Below, piece by piece: positions 41,866 through 50,720 of a stretch of DNA of 64,000 nucleotides. The translations under genes and the position numbers were made by a program. The notes beneath the pieces are model-generated. The model did not search any database, had not been told where the DNA came from, and saw only the letters and a program-made list of their open reading frames with translations. Each line of letters starts with the position of its first letter. Positions within the stretch are counted from its first letter, which is position 1. The DNA is from Berkiella sp050247135 (lineage in GTDB: Bacteria > Pseudomonadota > Gammaproteobacteria > Berkiellales > Berkiellaceae): assembly GCA_050247135.1 (NCBI GenBank), contig JBFWUT010000011.1:1-64000 (forward strand), read 5' to 3'.

Positions 41866-43221
41866 GTGACGGGATTATTGATATCAATTATTGCCTTTTT
41901 TGTTGCCATTGGAGTGTTGGTCACTTTCCATGAACTGGGACATTTTTGGGTAGCTAGGCTCCTTGGCGTCAAAGTCTTACGATTTTCCGTTGGTTTTGGT
42001 AAAGCGCTTTGGCGCTTTCAAGGTAAAGAAACGGAATACGTTATCGCAGCAATTCCCATAGGTGGCTACGTCAAAATGTTGGATGAGCGAGAAGGACCTG
42101 TTGAAGACTCGCAGAAATCTTTTGCCTTTAACACCAAGCCCGTCTGGGCACGATTTGCGATTGTATTAGCTGGCCCTGTTTTCAATTTTGTTTTTGCAAT
42201 TGTTGCTTACTGGTTGATGTATATGATCGGCATCACAGGCCTTGCCCCAATGGTGGGAGAAATTAAACCGGATTCGATTGCGGCAAAAGCAGGTTTATTA
42301 GAAAAAGACGAAATTATTAAAGTAGATGGTCAGCCAACCCATTCTTGGCAACAAGTGGTTAATAAGCTTATCGATCGCTTAGGTGACAAAGATAACCTAT
42401 CAATAGAAGTGTTACGCGATAAAGGACAACATAAAGCGCTGAACTTACAACTGGAAACTTGGCAGCTCAAAGGGGATAGACCTAGTCTGATTGACGCACT
42501 TGGCATCACGCCTTATCAGCCGCCTATCCCTCCTATTGTGAGTGATGTGATAGCTGACGAACCTGCGGGCGTCGCTGGAATAGTCGCAGGTGACGAGGTT
42601 ATCGCCGTCAATCATCGATCTATTACGCAATGGCGTGAATTTACGGATGTGGTTCATAACAGTGTCAACAAGCCAATCACGCTCACTGTCAAACGCAAAG
42701 ATAAAGTTATCGATTTTACATTTATGCCCAGAACCAAAGAGTCCGACACAGGGGAAATCATTGGTTTTGCAGGATTAGTCGTAAAAGCGCTGGACATGCC
42801 AGCTGAGTTATTACGTAATGAACGTTATTCCCCTTGGGATGCCTTTGTTGAAGCGAATAAAAAAACGGCAGACTACATCCGTCTTACCTTCAAGGTCATC
42901 GGCAAAATGATCACAGGCAGTGTTGGATTAAAAACATTGAGTGGTCCCTTATCGATTGCTGAAGGTGCTGGAGCATCTGCTTTAGGAGGTATTCAGTACT
43001 TTTTGGGATTCTTGGCGTTAATTAGCATCAGTTTAGGGGTGCTTAATTTACTGCCCATTCCGATTTTGGATGGTGGGCATTTATTGTATTTTGTGATTGA
43101 AGCCATTCAGGGCAAGCCGGTTTCAGACCGTGTACAAATTTATGGCTTTAAACTAGGAATGTTGTTACTCATCTTTTTAATGACTATTGCCATCTATAAC
43201 GATCTTGCCCGACTTTTCTAA
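41866..43221 (+). CDS. rseP: RseP, site-2 intramembrane protease
   Basis: RseP is an inner-membrane zinc metalloprotease that cleaves anti-sigma factors in the envelope stress response. The 451-residue product starts with GTG at 41866, immediately after dxr. Motifs: HELGH near residue 23 (zinc site), FSVGFGKALWRF, two periplasmic PDZ domains (about residues 110-300), and the second zinc motif in LLPIPILDGGHLLYFVIEA near residue 400. All catalytic residues are present. In E. coli rseP is followed directly by bamA; here a small RNA-binding protein gene intervenes. Confidence 0.97.
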   Translation: MTGLLISIIAFFVAIGVLVTFHELGHFWVARLLGVKVLRFSVGFGKALWRFQGKETEYVIAAIPIGGYVKMLDEREGPVEDSQKSFAFNTKPVWARFAIVLAGPVFNFVFAIVAYWLMYMIGITGLAPMVGEIKPDSIAAKAGLLEKDEIIKVDGQPTHSWQQVVNKLIDRLGDKDNLSIEVLRDKGQHKALNLQLETWQLKGDRPSLIDALGITPYQPPIPPIVSDVIADEPAGVAGIVAGDEVIAVNHRSITQWREFTDVVHNSVNKPITLTVKRKDKVIDFTFMPRTKESDTGEIIGFAGLVVKALDMPAELLRNERYSPWDAFVEANKKTADYIRLTFKVIGKMITGSVGLKTLSGPLSIAEGAGASALGGIQYFLGFLALISISLGVLNLLPIPILDGGHLLYFVIEAIQGKPVSDRVQIYGFKLGMLLLIFLMTIAIYNDLARLF

Positions 43222-43356
43222 TTCTGTTGGGTCACTCCTTAAGTCATGCTTCGCATATTGCAGTGTATTTATGTATACTAGCGTGGCTAATTGACGGCTT
43301 GAGGTTAAATCGTTTCATTAGCATTGTTATAACTTTTTGTATCTTTGGAAATTTTT

Positions 43357-43665
43357 ATGCAAAACAAAATTTATGTTGGTAACCTGAGTTACTCTCTTGA
43401 TGAATCTTCACTGCGCACAGCTTTTGCTGAATATGGTGAAATCACTGATTTAGCTTTCCCGAAGGATCGTGTTACAGGCCGTCCACGTGGTTTTGCCTTT
43501 ATCACTTTCAATGATGCAAGCAGTGCAGAAGCGGCCCTCAAGCTTGATGGTCAAGAATTATCAGGTCGTAAAGTCGTTGTTAAGTTTGCCCTCGAACGTA
43601 AATCAACCGGTACTGGTGGCAGAGATGCTGGTGGTGCAGGCAGACGTGGCGAATCCCGCTGGTAA
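43357..43665 (+). CDS. RRM-type RNA-binding protein
   Basis: The 102-residue protein is a single RNA recognition motif with RNP2 IYVGNLSY near residue 5 and RNP1 RGFAFITF near residue 46, followed by a short Gly/Arg-rich tail (GGRDAGGAGRRGESRW). Such small bacterial RRM proteins resemble cyanobacterial Rbp and are usually linked to cold response or RNA binding; the target here is unknown. The ATG at 43357 is preferred to the TTG at 43345. It has its own 135-base upstream region and a strong terminator at 43675, so it is likely a monocistronic gene inserted between rseP and bamA. Confidence 0.93.
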   Translation: MQNKIYVGNLSYSLDESSLRTAFAEYGEITDLAFPKDRVTGRPRGFAFITFNDASSAEAALKLDGQELSGRKVVVKFALERKSTGTGGRDAGGAGRRGESRW

Positions 43666-43674
43666 TTTGATCTT

Positions 43675-43712
43675 AGCAGGATCAACCTATGAAGAGTTGA
43701 TCCTGCTATTGT
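43675..43712 (+). terminator. Terminator after the RRM gene
   Basis: AGCAGGATCAAC at 43675-43686 pairs perfectly with GTTGATCCTGCT at 43696-43707 (12-base stem, nine-base loop), followed by ATTGTGTT. The U-run is imperfect but the stem is long. It separates the RRM gene from bamA, implying that bamA has its own promoter in 43713-43833. Confidence 0.75.
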
Positions 43713-43833
43713 GTTCTAACTTCCCCCTCACGATTTCAAATACTGTTTCTTGATGACTACAATTTCTCTTCCGCTGTGTTAGTATGGCGCCTACTGTTTA
43801 CATGCGCGAGTTGCTTTCGAGAATTAAAAAAGT

Positions 43834-46152
43834 ATGAAACGTCGTTGGTTGACTGCACTAGCAGCTGGTTTACTTACAAACTATGCAGTATCTGTTCAAG
43901 GTTTTGAACAATTTGTTGTAAAAGAGATCCGCATAGAAGGGTTACAGCGAATTACCGAGGGAACGGTCTATAATTATTTGCCCGTGACAGTCGGTGAATC
44001 TCTTGCCCCAGAAAAAACCGGTGAGATTTTAAAAGCCCTTTTTGAAACGGGTTTCTTCCAAGATATCGAATTAAAGCGGGAAGGAAACGTTTTAGTTGTT
44101 CAAGTCATTGAACGACCCACGATCGGAAAAATTACCGTGACCGGTAATAAAGAGATCACGGAAGAGAATTTGTTATCTACCTTGAAGACGGCCGGTTTAG
44201 CAGAAGGCTATGTTTTTGATCGTTCAATGTTGGAACAAGTTCGCAATGAACTTGAACGATTATATTTTAGCCACGGTAAGTACGCTGTCAAAGTAGAGAC
44301 GAAAGTCGATAATCAGCCTCATAATCGAGTCAGCGTTTCGATCACAATTGATGAAGGTCAAGCAGCTCGTATTAAAGCCATCAATTTAGTTGGTAACTGT
44401 GCTTTTAGCACGAATGAGCTGTTAAAATCATTTACACTATCTCCAACAAACTACGCGAGTTGGATCTCACAAGCAGATCAATATGACAAGCAAAAGCTGA
44501 GTGCAGATTTAGAAGCCCTTCGAACTTTTTACCTTGATAGGGGATATCTAAATTTTCGCATTATTTCGACCCAGGTAGCTATCACACCAGATAAACAAGA
44601 CATTTATATTAACGTCAATATTGAAGAGGGTTATGAATTCAGACTTGCTGGATTCCAATTAGCAGGTAATACCATTTTACCTGAGTCTGAATTGTTGCCT
44701 CTGATAGACTTAAAAGATGACGAAGTATTTTCTCGAGCAAAGGTTGCTGCTGTTGTTAAAAAATTAACCGATCGCTTGGGACAAGAAGGCTATGCTTTTG
44801 CCAAGATTAACCCCATTCCTGACATCCAAGAGGAAGAAAGAACGGTTAGATTGTCTTTTTACATCGAGCCTGGAAACAAAATCTATGTACGTAAGGTCAT
44901 GTTTGAGGGGAACTCTAAAACTAAAGATGAAGTGATACGTCGTGAAATTATTCAAATGGAAAGCGCGCCGGTCAATACTAAGTTCATCGAAGATTCTAAA
45001 GCTCGTTTGAATAGAACCGGCTATTTTACCAATGTGGGTGTTGAAACCCGTCCTGTTTCGGGTACTACAGATGAAGTTGACATTGTCTTCACCGTTGAAG
45101 AGGCTTCATCGGGACAGCTCGGCGGCGGGGTTGGGTATTCTGATGTCGACGGTTTACTCTTTAATGCCAACGTCAGCAATCGTAACTTTTTAGGTACGGG
45201 TAAAAGTGTTGATTTTAATTTCAATCGCTCAAAAGCCTATACCACCTATAATCTGGCCTATAACAACCCTTATTACACGATTGATGGAATTAGTCGTGGC
45301 TTTAACGTTTTCTACAGTGAAACCGATCTCGGTAAAGCTACGAGCGTAACAAACTATACCACCGATGCTTATGGCGCGAATATGTCATACGGTATGCCGA
45401 TTTCTCCGCATGACCGATTGACGTTTGGTTATGGTTTTCAATCGACAAGTTTATCGGTTGGACAAATACAGGTACCGACTGAGATCCTCGCCTTTGTGGC
45501 AGAGAATGGTACCAAGAGTAATGAAGTTACCATGGCATTTGGTTGGATACATAACACATTTGACCGCATGGTTTTCCCTGAAAATGGGCTCCAGCAAGCA
45601 GCAGGCGCCACTTTTTCTGTGCCGGGTTCCCATTTAGAATATTACCGACTGAGTTTTAGCGCTCAAAATTATAAGAGCTTATCTCATGGTTTTATTGCAA
45701 TGACTTCGGGTACCTTGGGCTATGGTAATGGCTATGGCAAAACGGATACATTACCGTTTTATAAAAACTATTTTGCCGGCGGCTCAAGAACGGTCAGAGG
45801 CTTTGAAGAGAGCAGTTTGGGGCCAACAGACTCGCTTGGTAATCCCTTTGGTGGAAACTTCCTTGTGACAGCAACTGCCGCTTTGATTATCCCTAACTTT
45901 TTCATGGATACAAAAGCCATCCGTATAGCCTGGTTTCTAGATGGCGGACAAGTATACGACTTAGAAAACAGGCAAAGTACGACGAATCCAAATGAATCAC
46001 GTAACCCGTCAGGCTTACGTTATTCAACTGGATTGTCATTGACGTGGATGTCACCGATTGCACCATTGGTATTCAGTTTAGCTACACCACTTAACGAGCA
46101 TGAAGGTGATAGAATACAGAACTTTGCGTTTACTTTTGGAACCGTCTTTTAA
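43834..46152 (+). CDS. bamA: BamA, outer-membrane beta-barrel assembly protein
   Basis: BamA folds and inserts beta-barrel proteins into the outer membrane. The 772-residue product has a signal peptide, five POTRA domains at about residues 25-420 (first: FVVKEIRIEGLQRITEGTVY; fifth near VRKVMFEGNSKTKDEVIRRE), and a C-terminal 16-strand barrel with the conserved lid-loop motif VRGFEESSLGP. It ends in Phe (FAFTFGTVF), as expected for the C-terminal signal strand. Length is normal (810 in E. coli). It is followed by skp, the canonical order. Confidence 0.97.
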   Translation: MKRRWLTALAAGLLTNYAVSVQGFEQFVVKEIRIEGLQRITEGTVYNYLPVTVGESLAPEKTGEILKALFETGFFQDIELKREGNVLVVQVIERPTIGKITVTGNKEITEENLLSTLKTAGLAEGYVFDRSMLEQVRNELERLYFSHGKYAVKVETKVDNQPHNRVSVSITIDEGQAARIKAINLVGNCAFSTNELLKSFTLSPTNYASWISQADQYDKQKLSADLEALRTFYLDRGYLNFRIISTQVAITPDKQDIYINVNIEEGYEFRLAGFQLAGNTILPESELLPLIDLKDDEVFSRAKVAAVVKKLTDRLGQEGYAFAKINPIPDIQEEERTVRLSFYIEPGNKIYVRKVMFEGNSKTKDEVIRREIIQMESAPVNTKFIEDSKARLNRTGYFTNVGVETRPVSGTTDEVDIVFTVEEASSGQLGGGVGYSDVDGLLFNANVSNRNFLGTGKSVDFNFNRSKAYTTYNLAYNNPYYTIDGISRGFNVFYSETDLGKATSVTNYTTDAYGANMSYGMPISPHDRLTFGYGFQSTSLSVGQIQVPTEILAFVAENGTKSNEVTMAFGWIHNTFDRMVFPENGLQQAAGATFSVPGSHLEYYRLSFSAQNYKSLSHGFIAMTSGTLGYGNGYGKTDTLPFYKNYFAGGSRTVRGFEESSLGPTDSLGNPFGGNFLVTATAALIIPNFFMDTKAIRIAWFLDGGQVYDLENRQSTTNPNESRNPSGLRYSTGLSLTWMSPIAPLVFSLATPLNEHEGDRIQNFAFTFGTVF

Positions 46153-46173
46153 TTCTTAAGGAGCATAACTGTG

Positions 46174-46686
46174 ATGAAATTGACCCACATTGTATTGGCA
46201 TTAGGATTGGCCGCTGGTTTTGCCCCTGCTCTGCAAGCAGATGAAGCCAAAATTGGTGTTATCGACATGAGAGCTGTGGTGAGCAACTCACCTCAGGCAA
46301 AGGCAGCTATGGAGAAGTTGAAGAAAGAATTTAAAGCGCGCGAAGAAAAAATCATGGCGCAAGAAAAATCACTCAAAGAAAAAACAGAAAAGTTACAACG
46401 CAATAGCGCAGTCATGAGCGAAGCTGAAAAATCAAAACTTGAAAAAGAAGTCATGGCTGGCCAACGTGAAATGCAACGTTTACAAGCTGAGTTCCGTGAA
46501 GATGCAGCAATGCGTCAACAAGAAGAAATGAAAAAGGTCATTGATAAAGTGACAGCAGCGATTGATGATATCGCCAAGAAAGAAAAATATGATTTAGTGT
46601 TTGTTCGCGAAGCCGCTCCATATGCTTCAAAACAAATGGACATCACTGATAAAGTCATAAAAGCGACCGCTACTCCAGCTGCATAA
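46174..46686 (+). CDS. skp: Skp/OmpH periplasmic chaperone
   Basis: Skp is a trimeric periplasmic chaperone that holds unfolded outer-membrane proteins for BamA. The 170-residue product has a signal peptide (LALGLAAGFAPALQA), then IGVIDMRAVVSNSPQAKAAM, a long Lys/Glu coiled-coil arm (about residues 45-120), and a C-terminal return segment. The sequence GTGATG allows starts at 46171 or 46174; AAGGAG at 46158-46163 suits either. It lies between bamA and lpxD, as in E. coli. Confidence 0.95.
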   Translation: MKLTHIVLALGLAAGFAPALQADEAKIGVIDMRAVVSNSPQAKAAMEKLKKEFKAREEKIMAQEKSLKEKTEKLQRNSAVMSEAEKSKLEKEVMAGQREMQRLQAEFREDAAMRQQEEMKKVIDKVTAAIDDIAKKEKYDLVFVREAAPYASKQMDITDKVIKATATPAA

Positions 46687-46687
46687 C

Positions 46688-47758
46688 ATGATGGATCGGA
46701 TTAAACACAAAGCGAAAGTAAAGCGCCCTAATGTCATGACATTGGGCGCTTTAGCGCAAATGACAGGGGCAGCCTTAAAAGGGGATGCGAATACTCCTAT
46801 TTCTGGGGTTGCCGCTATTTCTAATGCAAATGAAGGTGAGATCACTTTTATTGCAGATAGCAAATTTCGGACCCTACTGGATAATACCAAGGCGAGTGCT
46901 GTTATTTTAACAGAGCAATACGCCGAGCTTTGTCATACGAATGCTTTAATTTGCACAGATCCAAAACTGGTGTTTGCTCAAATTGTCGATAAACTCTATG
47001 ACAATCAAACACGACAACCCAGTGTGCACGAGACGGCAATCGTTGGTAAAGATACACAAATTCATCCTAGTGCTCACATTGGTCCCTATTGTGTGATAGG
47101 TGACAGAGTAAATATCGGTGCAAATGTCATACTCGAGGCTGGTTGTAGTATTGGTGATGATACTGATATAGCAGAAGGAAGTGTTTTATATCCTCGCGTA
47201 ACGATATATCAAGCATGCTCGATTGGTAAAAATTGCACTATCCATTCCGGTGTCATCATTGGTTCAGATGGCTTTGGTTTTGTAAAAAATAAAGCCCAGT
47301 GGGTAAGAGTACCGCAAGTGGGTGGCGTAACGATTGGCGATCGCGTTGAAATTGGTGCGAATACGACAATTGATAGAGGCGCTATTGAAAACACTGAAAT
47401 TGGTAATGATGTTATTTTAGATAACCTGATTCAGATTGGGCACAACGTTAAAATTGGTGATGGTACGGCCATCGCTGCTTGTGTGGGAATTGCAGGCAGC
47501 ACAACCATAGGCAAGCATTGCTTAGTGGGAGGTGGCACACGATTTAATGGCCATATCCACATTACCGATTACGTACAAATCGTTGGTTGTACCAATGTTG
47601 CTCATTCAATTACTAAACCTGGGGGTTATGGTTCTGCTACGACCGCCATGGAAGTTACACAATGGAAAAAGAACCTCTTCCGATTTCACCGACTGGATGA
47701 ACTTGCTAGTCGCGTTAAAGAAATCGAGAAAAAAATAAAAACACAGGAGGAAGTCTAA
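46688..47758 (+). CDS. lpxD: LpxD, UDP-3-O-acyl-glucosamine N-acyltransferase
   Basis: LpxD adds the second hydroxyacyl chain to UDP-acyl-GlcN in lipid A synthesis. The 356-residue product has an N-terminal uridine-binding domain (MTLGALAQMTGAAL to about residue 110), a left-handed beta-helix of hexapeptide repeats (IGPYCVIGDRVNIGANVILE, then GVIIGSDGFGF with the catalytic-region residues and QIGHNVKIGDGTAIAACVGI), and a C-terminal helix. The start is uncertain: E. coli LpxD begins near the internal Met17 (ATG 46736), and that codon lies inside a 33-base palindrome at 46720-46752. ATGs at 46688/46691 follow the skp stop by one base and have no clear ribosome-binding site. Confidence 0.95.
   Translation: MMDRIKHKAKVKRPNVMTLGALAQMTGAALKGDANTPISGVAAISNANEGEITFIADSKFRTLLDNTKASAVILTEQYAELCHTNALICTDPKLVFAQIVDKLYDNQTRQPSVHETAIVGKDTQIHPSAHIGPYCVIGDRVNIGANVILEAGCSIGDDTDIAEGSVLYPRVTIYQACSIGKNCTIHSGVIIGSDGFGFVKNKAQWVRVPQVGGVTIGDRVEIGANTTIDRGAIENTEIGNDVILDNLIQIGHNVKIGDGTAIAACVGIAGSTTIGKHCLVGGGTRFNGHIHITDYVQIVGCTNVAHSITKPGGYGSATTAMEVTQWKKNLFRFHRLDELASRVKEIEKKIKTQEEV
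46720..46752 (+). promoter_or_regulatory. 33-base near-perfect palindrome at the start of lpxD
   Basis: AAAGCGCCC at 46720-46728 pairs with GGGCGCTTT at 46744-46752, and the middle AATGTCA/TGACATT (46730-46743) is itself self-complementary. Only the T at 46729 is unpaired, so the whole block folds as a 16-pair stem with almost no loop, or acts as a duplex palindrome. It lies within the first 22 codons of the lpxD frame and contains the candidate internal ATG at 46736. It may be an operator, an attenuator or a translation-blocking hairpin. Confidence 0.6.
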
Positions 47759-48217
47759 GTGACATTGGAGAGCAGCATGTTGTTGAATGTGCATGATATT
47801 ATTAGAATGCTGCCGCACCGCTATCCATTTTTAATGATTGATAAGGTGCTCGACTATACAATGGAATCTCTGGTTGGCGTAAAGAATGTTACGGCAAATG
47901 AACCCTGTTTTATGGGACATTTCCCAGATAATCCCGTTATGCCTGGTGTGTTAATCACTGAGGCTTTGGCGCAAGCAGGTGCTATTCTTGCTTATTTAAA
48001 AACACAGAGTAGCCCTAAAGAGCATTTGTTTTTTTTGGCGGGGATTGATAACGCAAAATTTAAACAAATGGTTATTCCTGGTGATCAGTTAATTTTAGAT
48101 GTACAGATCGTTGGTAATAAAGCAAATTTTTGGAAGATCCACGGTGAGGCCAAAGTTGACGGTAAGCTTGTTTGCTCGGTTGATATTTTAAGTGCAATGA
48201 GGAAAGTAAGCCAGTGA
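47759..48217 (+). CDS. fabZ: 3-hydroxyacyl-ACP dehydratase FabZ
   Basis: FabZ removes water from 3-hydroxyacyl-ACP in fatty-acid elongation and competes with LpxA/LpxD for the same acyl-ACP. The 152-residue hotdog-fold protein shows VHDIIRMLPHRYPFLMIDKV with the catalytic His and HFPDNPVMPGVLITEALAQA with the catalytic Glu. It starts with GTG at 47759 directly after the lpxD stop, with AGGAGG just upstream, and its stop overlaps the GTG start of lpxA by four bases. Normal size and order. Confidence 0.97.
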   Translation: MTLESSMLLNVHDIIRMLPHRYPFLMIDKVLDYTMESLVGVKNVTANEPCFMGHFPDNPVMPGVLITEALAQAGAILAYLKTQSSPKEHLFFLAGIDNAKFKQMVIPGDQLILDVQIVGNKANFWKIHGEAKVDGKLVCSVDILSAMRKVSQ

Positions 48218-48984
48218 TCTCGGATAAAGCCATTATCGATAAAACTGCAAAAATTGCTGCAAATGTTGAGATTTCTCCTTTTGCTATCATCGGTCCCCAT
48301 GTTGAAATTGGTGAAGGAAGCTGGATTGGTCCACATACCGTAATTAATGGTCCAACCAAAATCGGTCGTCATAATAAAATCTTTCAATTCTCCTCAATAG
48401 GGGAAGATCCGCAAGATAAAAAATATGCCGGTGAACCCACGCGTCTTGAAGTTGGTGACAATAACGTCTTTAGGGAATGTACGACGGTGTCTCGTGGTAC
48501 GACGACCGGCGGTGGATTAACTAAAATTGGCAATGACAATCTCTTTATGGCCTATGTGCATATCGCTCATGACTGTCATGTAGGGAATAATACAACATTC
48601 TCTAATAACGCTTCGTTGGCGGGCCACGTAACAGTTGACGATTATGCTAACTTAGGTGGATTCGTTGGTGTCCATCAGTTTTGTAATATCGGCAGCCACT
48701 GTTTTTGTGCCGGTGGTAGCATTATTGTTAAGGACGTATTGCCGTTTATTACAGTCTCAGGACATCCTGCCGAAACTTATGGCCTGAATGTTGAGGGGCT
48801 AAAAAGACGCGGTTTTACTCCTGATGACATTACCATCCTTAAGCGTGCTTATAAAATCCTTTATCGCCAAGGTTTAACATTAGAAGAAGCTGTTCACAAA
48901 ATTGAAGGTATGATCCCTGAGTGTGAGCATATCCGGGTCGTGGTCGATTTTATTAAGAAATCTAAGCGCGGCATTGCTCGGTAA
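48214..48984 (+). CDS. lpxA: LpxA, UDP-GlcNAc acyltransferase
   Basis: LpxA catalyses the first step of lipid A synthesis, acylating UDP-GlcNAc. The 256-residue product (262 in E. coli) has a left-handed beta-helix (KIAANVEISPFAIIGPHVEI), the catalytic His in LFMAYVHIAHDCHVGNN, GGFVGVHQFCNIGSHCFCA, and a C-terminal helical domain (RRGFTPDDITILKRAYKIL). The GTG start at 48214 overlaps fabZ by four bases; the stop overlaps the lpxB ATG by one base. Confidence 0.97.
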   Translation: MISDKAIIDKTAKIAANVEISPFAIIGPHVEIGEGSWIGPHTVINGPTKIGRHNKIFQFSSIGEDPQDKKYAGEPTRLEVGDNNVFRECTTVSRGTTTGGGLTKIGNDNLFMAYVHIAHDCHVGNNTTFSNNASLAGHVTVDDYANLGGFVGVHQFCNIGSHCFCAGGSIIVKDVLPFITVSGHPAETYGLNVEGLKRRGFTPDDITILKRAYKILYRQGLTLEEAVHKIEGMIPECEHIRVVVDFIKKSKRGIAR

Positions 48985-50177
48985 TGAACGCCGAGAACTC
49001 AGCTGCGCAGAAAATTTGCTTTGGGATTGTGGCTGGAGAGATCTCTGGCGACATTCTCGGAGCAGATTTAATAGCCGCGTTGAAAGAAACCTACCCAGAT
49101 GCCACGTTTGTGGGCATCGGTGGGGAACGGATGATAAAAGCAGGCATGCAAACGCTGTTTCCAATGGAACGGTTATCAGTGATGGGCTTCATTGAGCCTC
49201 TCAAACGGCTACCTGAATTATTACGCATTCGCAGTTTTCTCAAACAATATTTCATTAAACACAAACCAACGGTATTCATTGGTATTGATGCGCCTGATTT
49301 CAATTTATCGCTCGAATTGTACTTAAAAAAACACGGTGTGCGAACAGTGCATTATGTTAGCCCTACCGTTTGGGCTTGGCGAAAAGGGCGTATTCACAAA
49401 ATTAAAAAAGCCGTGAATCGAATGTTGTGCGTGTTCCCCTTTGAGAGTCCAATCTATGAAGAGTATCAGGTGCCAATGACCTTTGTTGGGCATCCATTGG
49501 CAGATGAGATCCCGATGGATTCATCTAAATCGCAAGCCAGAACCATATTAGATCTCCCGCAAGAAAAGAAAATAGTGGCGTTGTTACCTGGGAGTCGAGC
49601 ACAAGAAATAGCAAAGTTAGGACAGCCTTTTATTGAGACAGCACGCTGGTTAAAAGCAAATTTTGAAGAAGTAGAGTTTATTTCACCGCTGGTTAATGAA
49701 TCGATTGAGGAGCAATTTAAGGCCCAGTTAGCATGTAACACAGATGTTAAGGTGAAATGCTTTAAGGGCAACGCACGTACCGTGATGGCAGCTGCAGATG
49801 TGGTATTGACTGTATCAGGTACGGCTTCTTTAGAAGCGATGTTAGTAAAGCGTCCTACCATTGTTGCTTATAAGATGTCTAAACTTGGATTTGTAATTGC
49901 TAAGCGAATTATTCATGTTCCGTATATTGCTTTGCCAAACTTATTGGCTGGCAAATTGATTATGAAAGAATTTATCCAAGAAGCTGTAAAACCAGAAGCC
50001 ATGGGTAAGGCCATTTTAGCTTATCTGATGACACCAGAATTATCAGAACAAGATAGTGCTATATTTAGTGAAATTCATGAGTCGCTTAGGAAAGATGCAG
50101 GAAAAACGGCTGCTAGTGCTATTAGAGAAGTTATCAAGGAAAACGAATGGCAATCATCTGTGGAGTTGATGAAGTAG
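48984..50177 (+). CDS. lpxB: LpxB, lipid A disaccharide synthase
   Basis: LpxB (GT19 family) joins UDP-2,3-diacyl-GlcN and lipid X to form the lipid A disaccharide. The 397-residue product has IVAGEISGDILGADLIAAL at the start, FIGIDAPDFNLSLELYLKK, VSPTVWAWRKGRIHKIKK, LLPGSRAQEIAKL, and the C-terminal TVSGTASLEAMLVKRPTIVA. Length is typical (382 in E. coli). It overlaps lpxA by one base and rnhB by 31 bases, so the lipid A genes form a tightly packed unit. Confidence 0.97.
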   Translation: MNAENSAAQKICFGIVAGEISGDILGADLIAALKETYPDATFVGIGGERMIKAGMQTLFPMERLSVMGFIEPLKRLPELLRIRSFLKQYFIKHKPTVFIGIDAPDFNLSLELYLKKHGVRTVHYVSPTVWAWRKGRIHKIKKAVNRMLCVFPFESPIYEEYQVPMTFVGHPLADEIPMDSSKSQARTILDLPQEKKIVALLPGSRAQEIAKLGQPFIETARWLKANFEEVEFISPLVNESIEEQFKAQLACNTDVKVKCFKGNARTVMAAADVVLTVSGTASLEAMLVKRPTIVAYKMSKLGFVIAKRIIHVPYIALPNLLAGKLIMKEFIQEAVKPEAMGKAILAYLMTPELSEQDSAIFSEIHESLRKDAGKTAASAIREVIKENEWQSSVELMK

Positions 50178-50719
50178 GCAGAGGTCCGCTTGCTGGCCCT
50201 GTACTGGCTGCGGCTGTCGTACTAGATCAGCGCAAGCCTATCCAGGGGCTTCGAGACTCAAAAAAATTATCAGAGAAAAAGCGAGAAGAACTTTCTCAAT
50301 TGATTAAGTCTCAAGCAAGATGTTGGTCATTTGGTTTTGCCAGCGTTTCTGAAATAGATGCCCTGAATATCTTGAATGCCTCATTACTAGCCATGAAAAG
50401 AGCCGTGCAAAATTTAGCGCTCTCGCCCTCACGTGTGTTAGTTGATGGCAATCGCTGCCCAAATCTATTAATCCCCTGCGAGGCTATTATTGGCGGGGAT
50501 GATCTCATTGCTGAAATTAGCGCGGCCTCCATTATAGCCAAAGTGGCTCGTGATAAAATAATGCAATATTTTGACAAGCGTTACCCTACATTTGGCTTTA
50601 GTAAACATAAAGGGTATCCAACATCAAATCACCTTGACGCGCTTCAAAAATATGGCGTAACACCACTGCATCGTAAAAGTTTTGCACCCGTGCGAGCGTT
50701 GTTATTAGAGAGCGTTTAA
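50147..50719 (+). CDS. rnhB: Ribonuclease HII
   Basis: RNase HII removes ribonucleotides embedded in DNA. The 190-residue product has the catalytic Asp-Glu pair in IICGVDEVGRGPLAGPVLAA, an Asp in VLVDGNRCP, and ISAASIIAKVARDKIM. Its carboxylates are intact and the length is normal (198 in E. coli). The start overlaps lpxB by 31 bases. The dnaE ATG follows its stop by one base; the lpxB-rnhB-dnaE order is conserved. Confidence 0.96.
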   Translation: MAIICGVDEVGRGPLAGPVLAAAVVLDQRKPIQGLRDSKKLSEKKREELSQLIKSQARCWSFGFASVSEIDALNILNASLLAMKRAVQNLALSPSRVLVDGNRCPNLLIPCEAIIGGDDLIAEISAASIIAKVARDKIMQYFDKRYPTFGFSKHKGYPTSNHLDALQKYGVTPLHRKSFAPVRALLLESV

Positions 50720-50720
50720 G

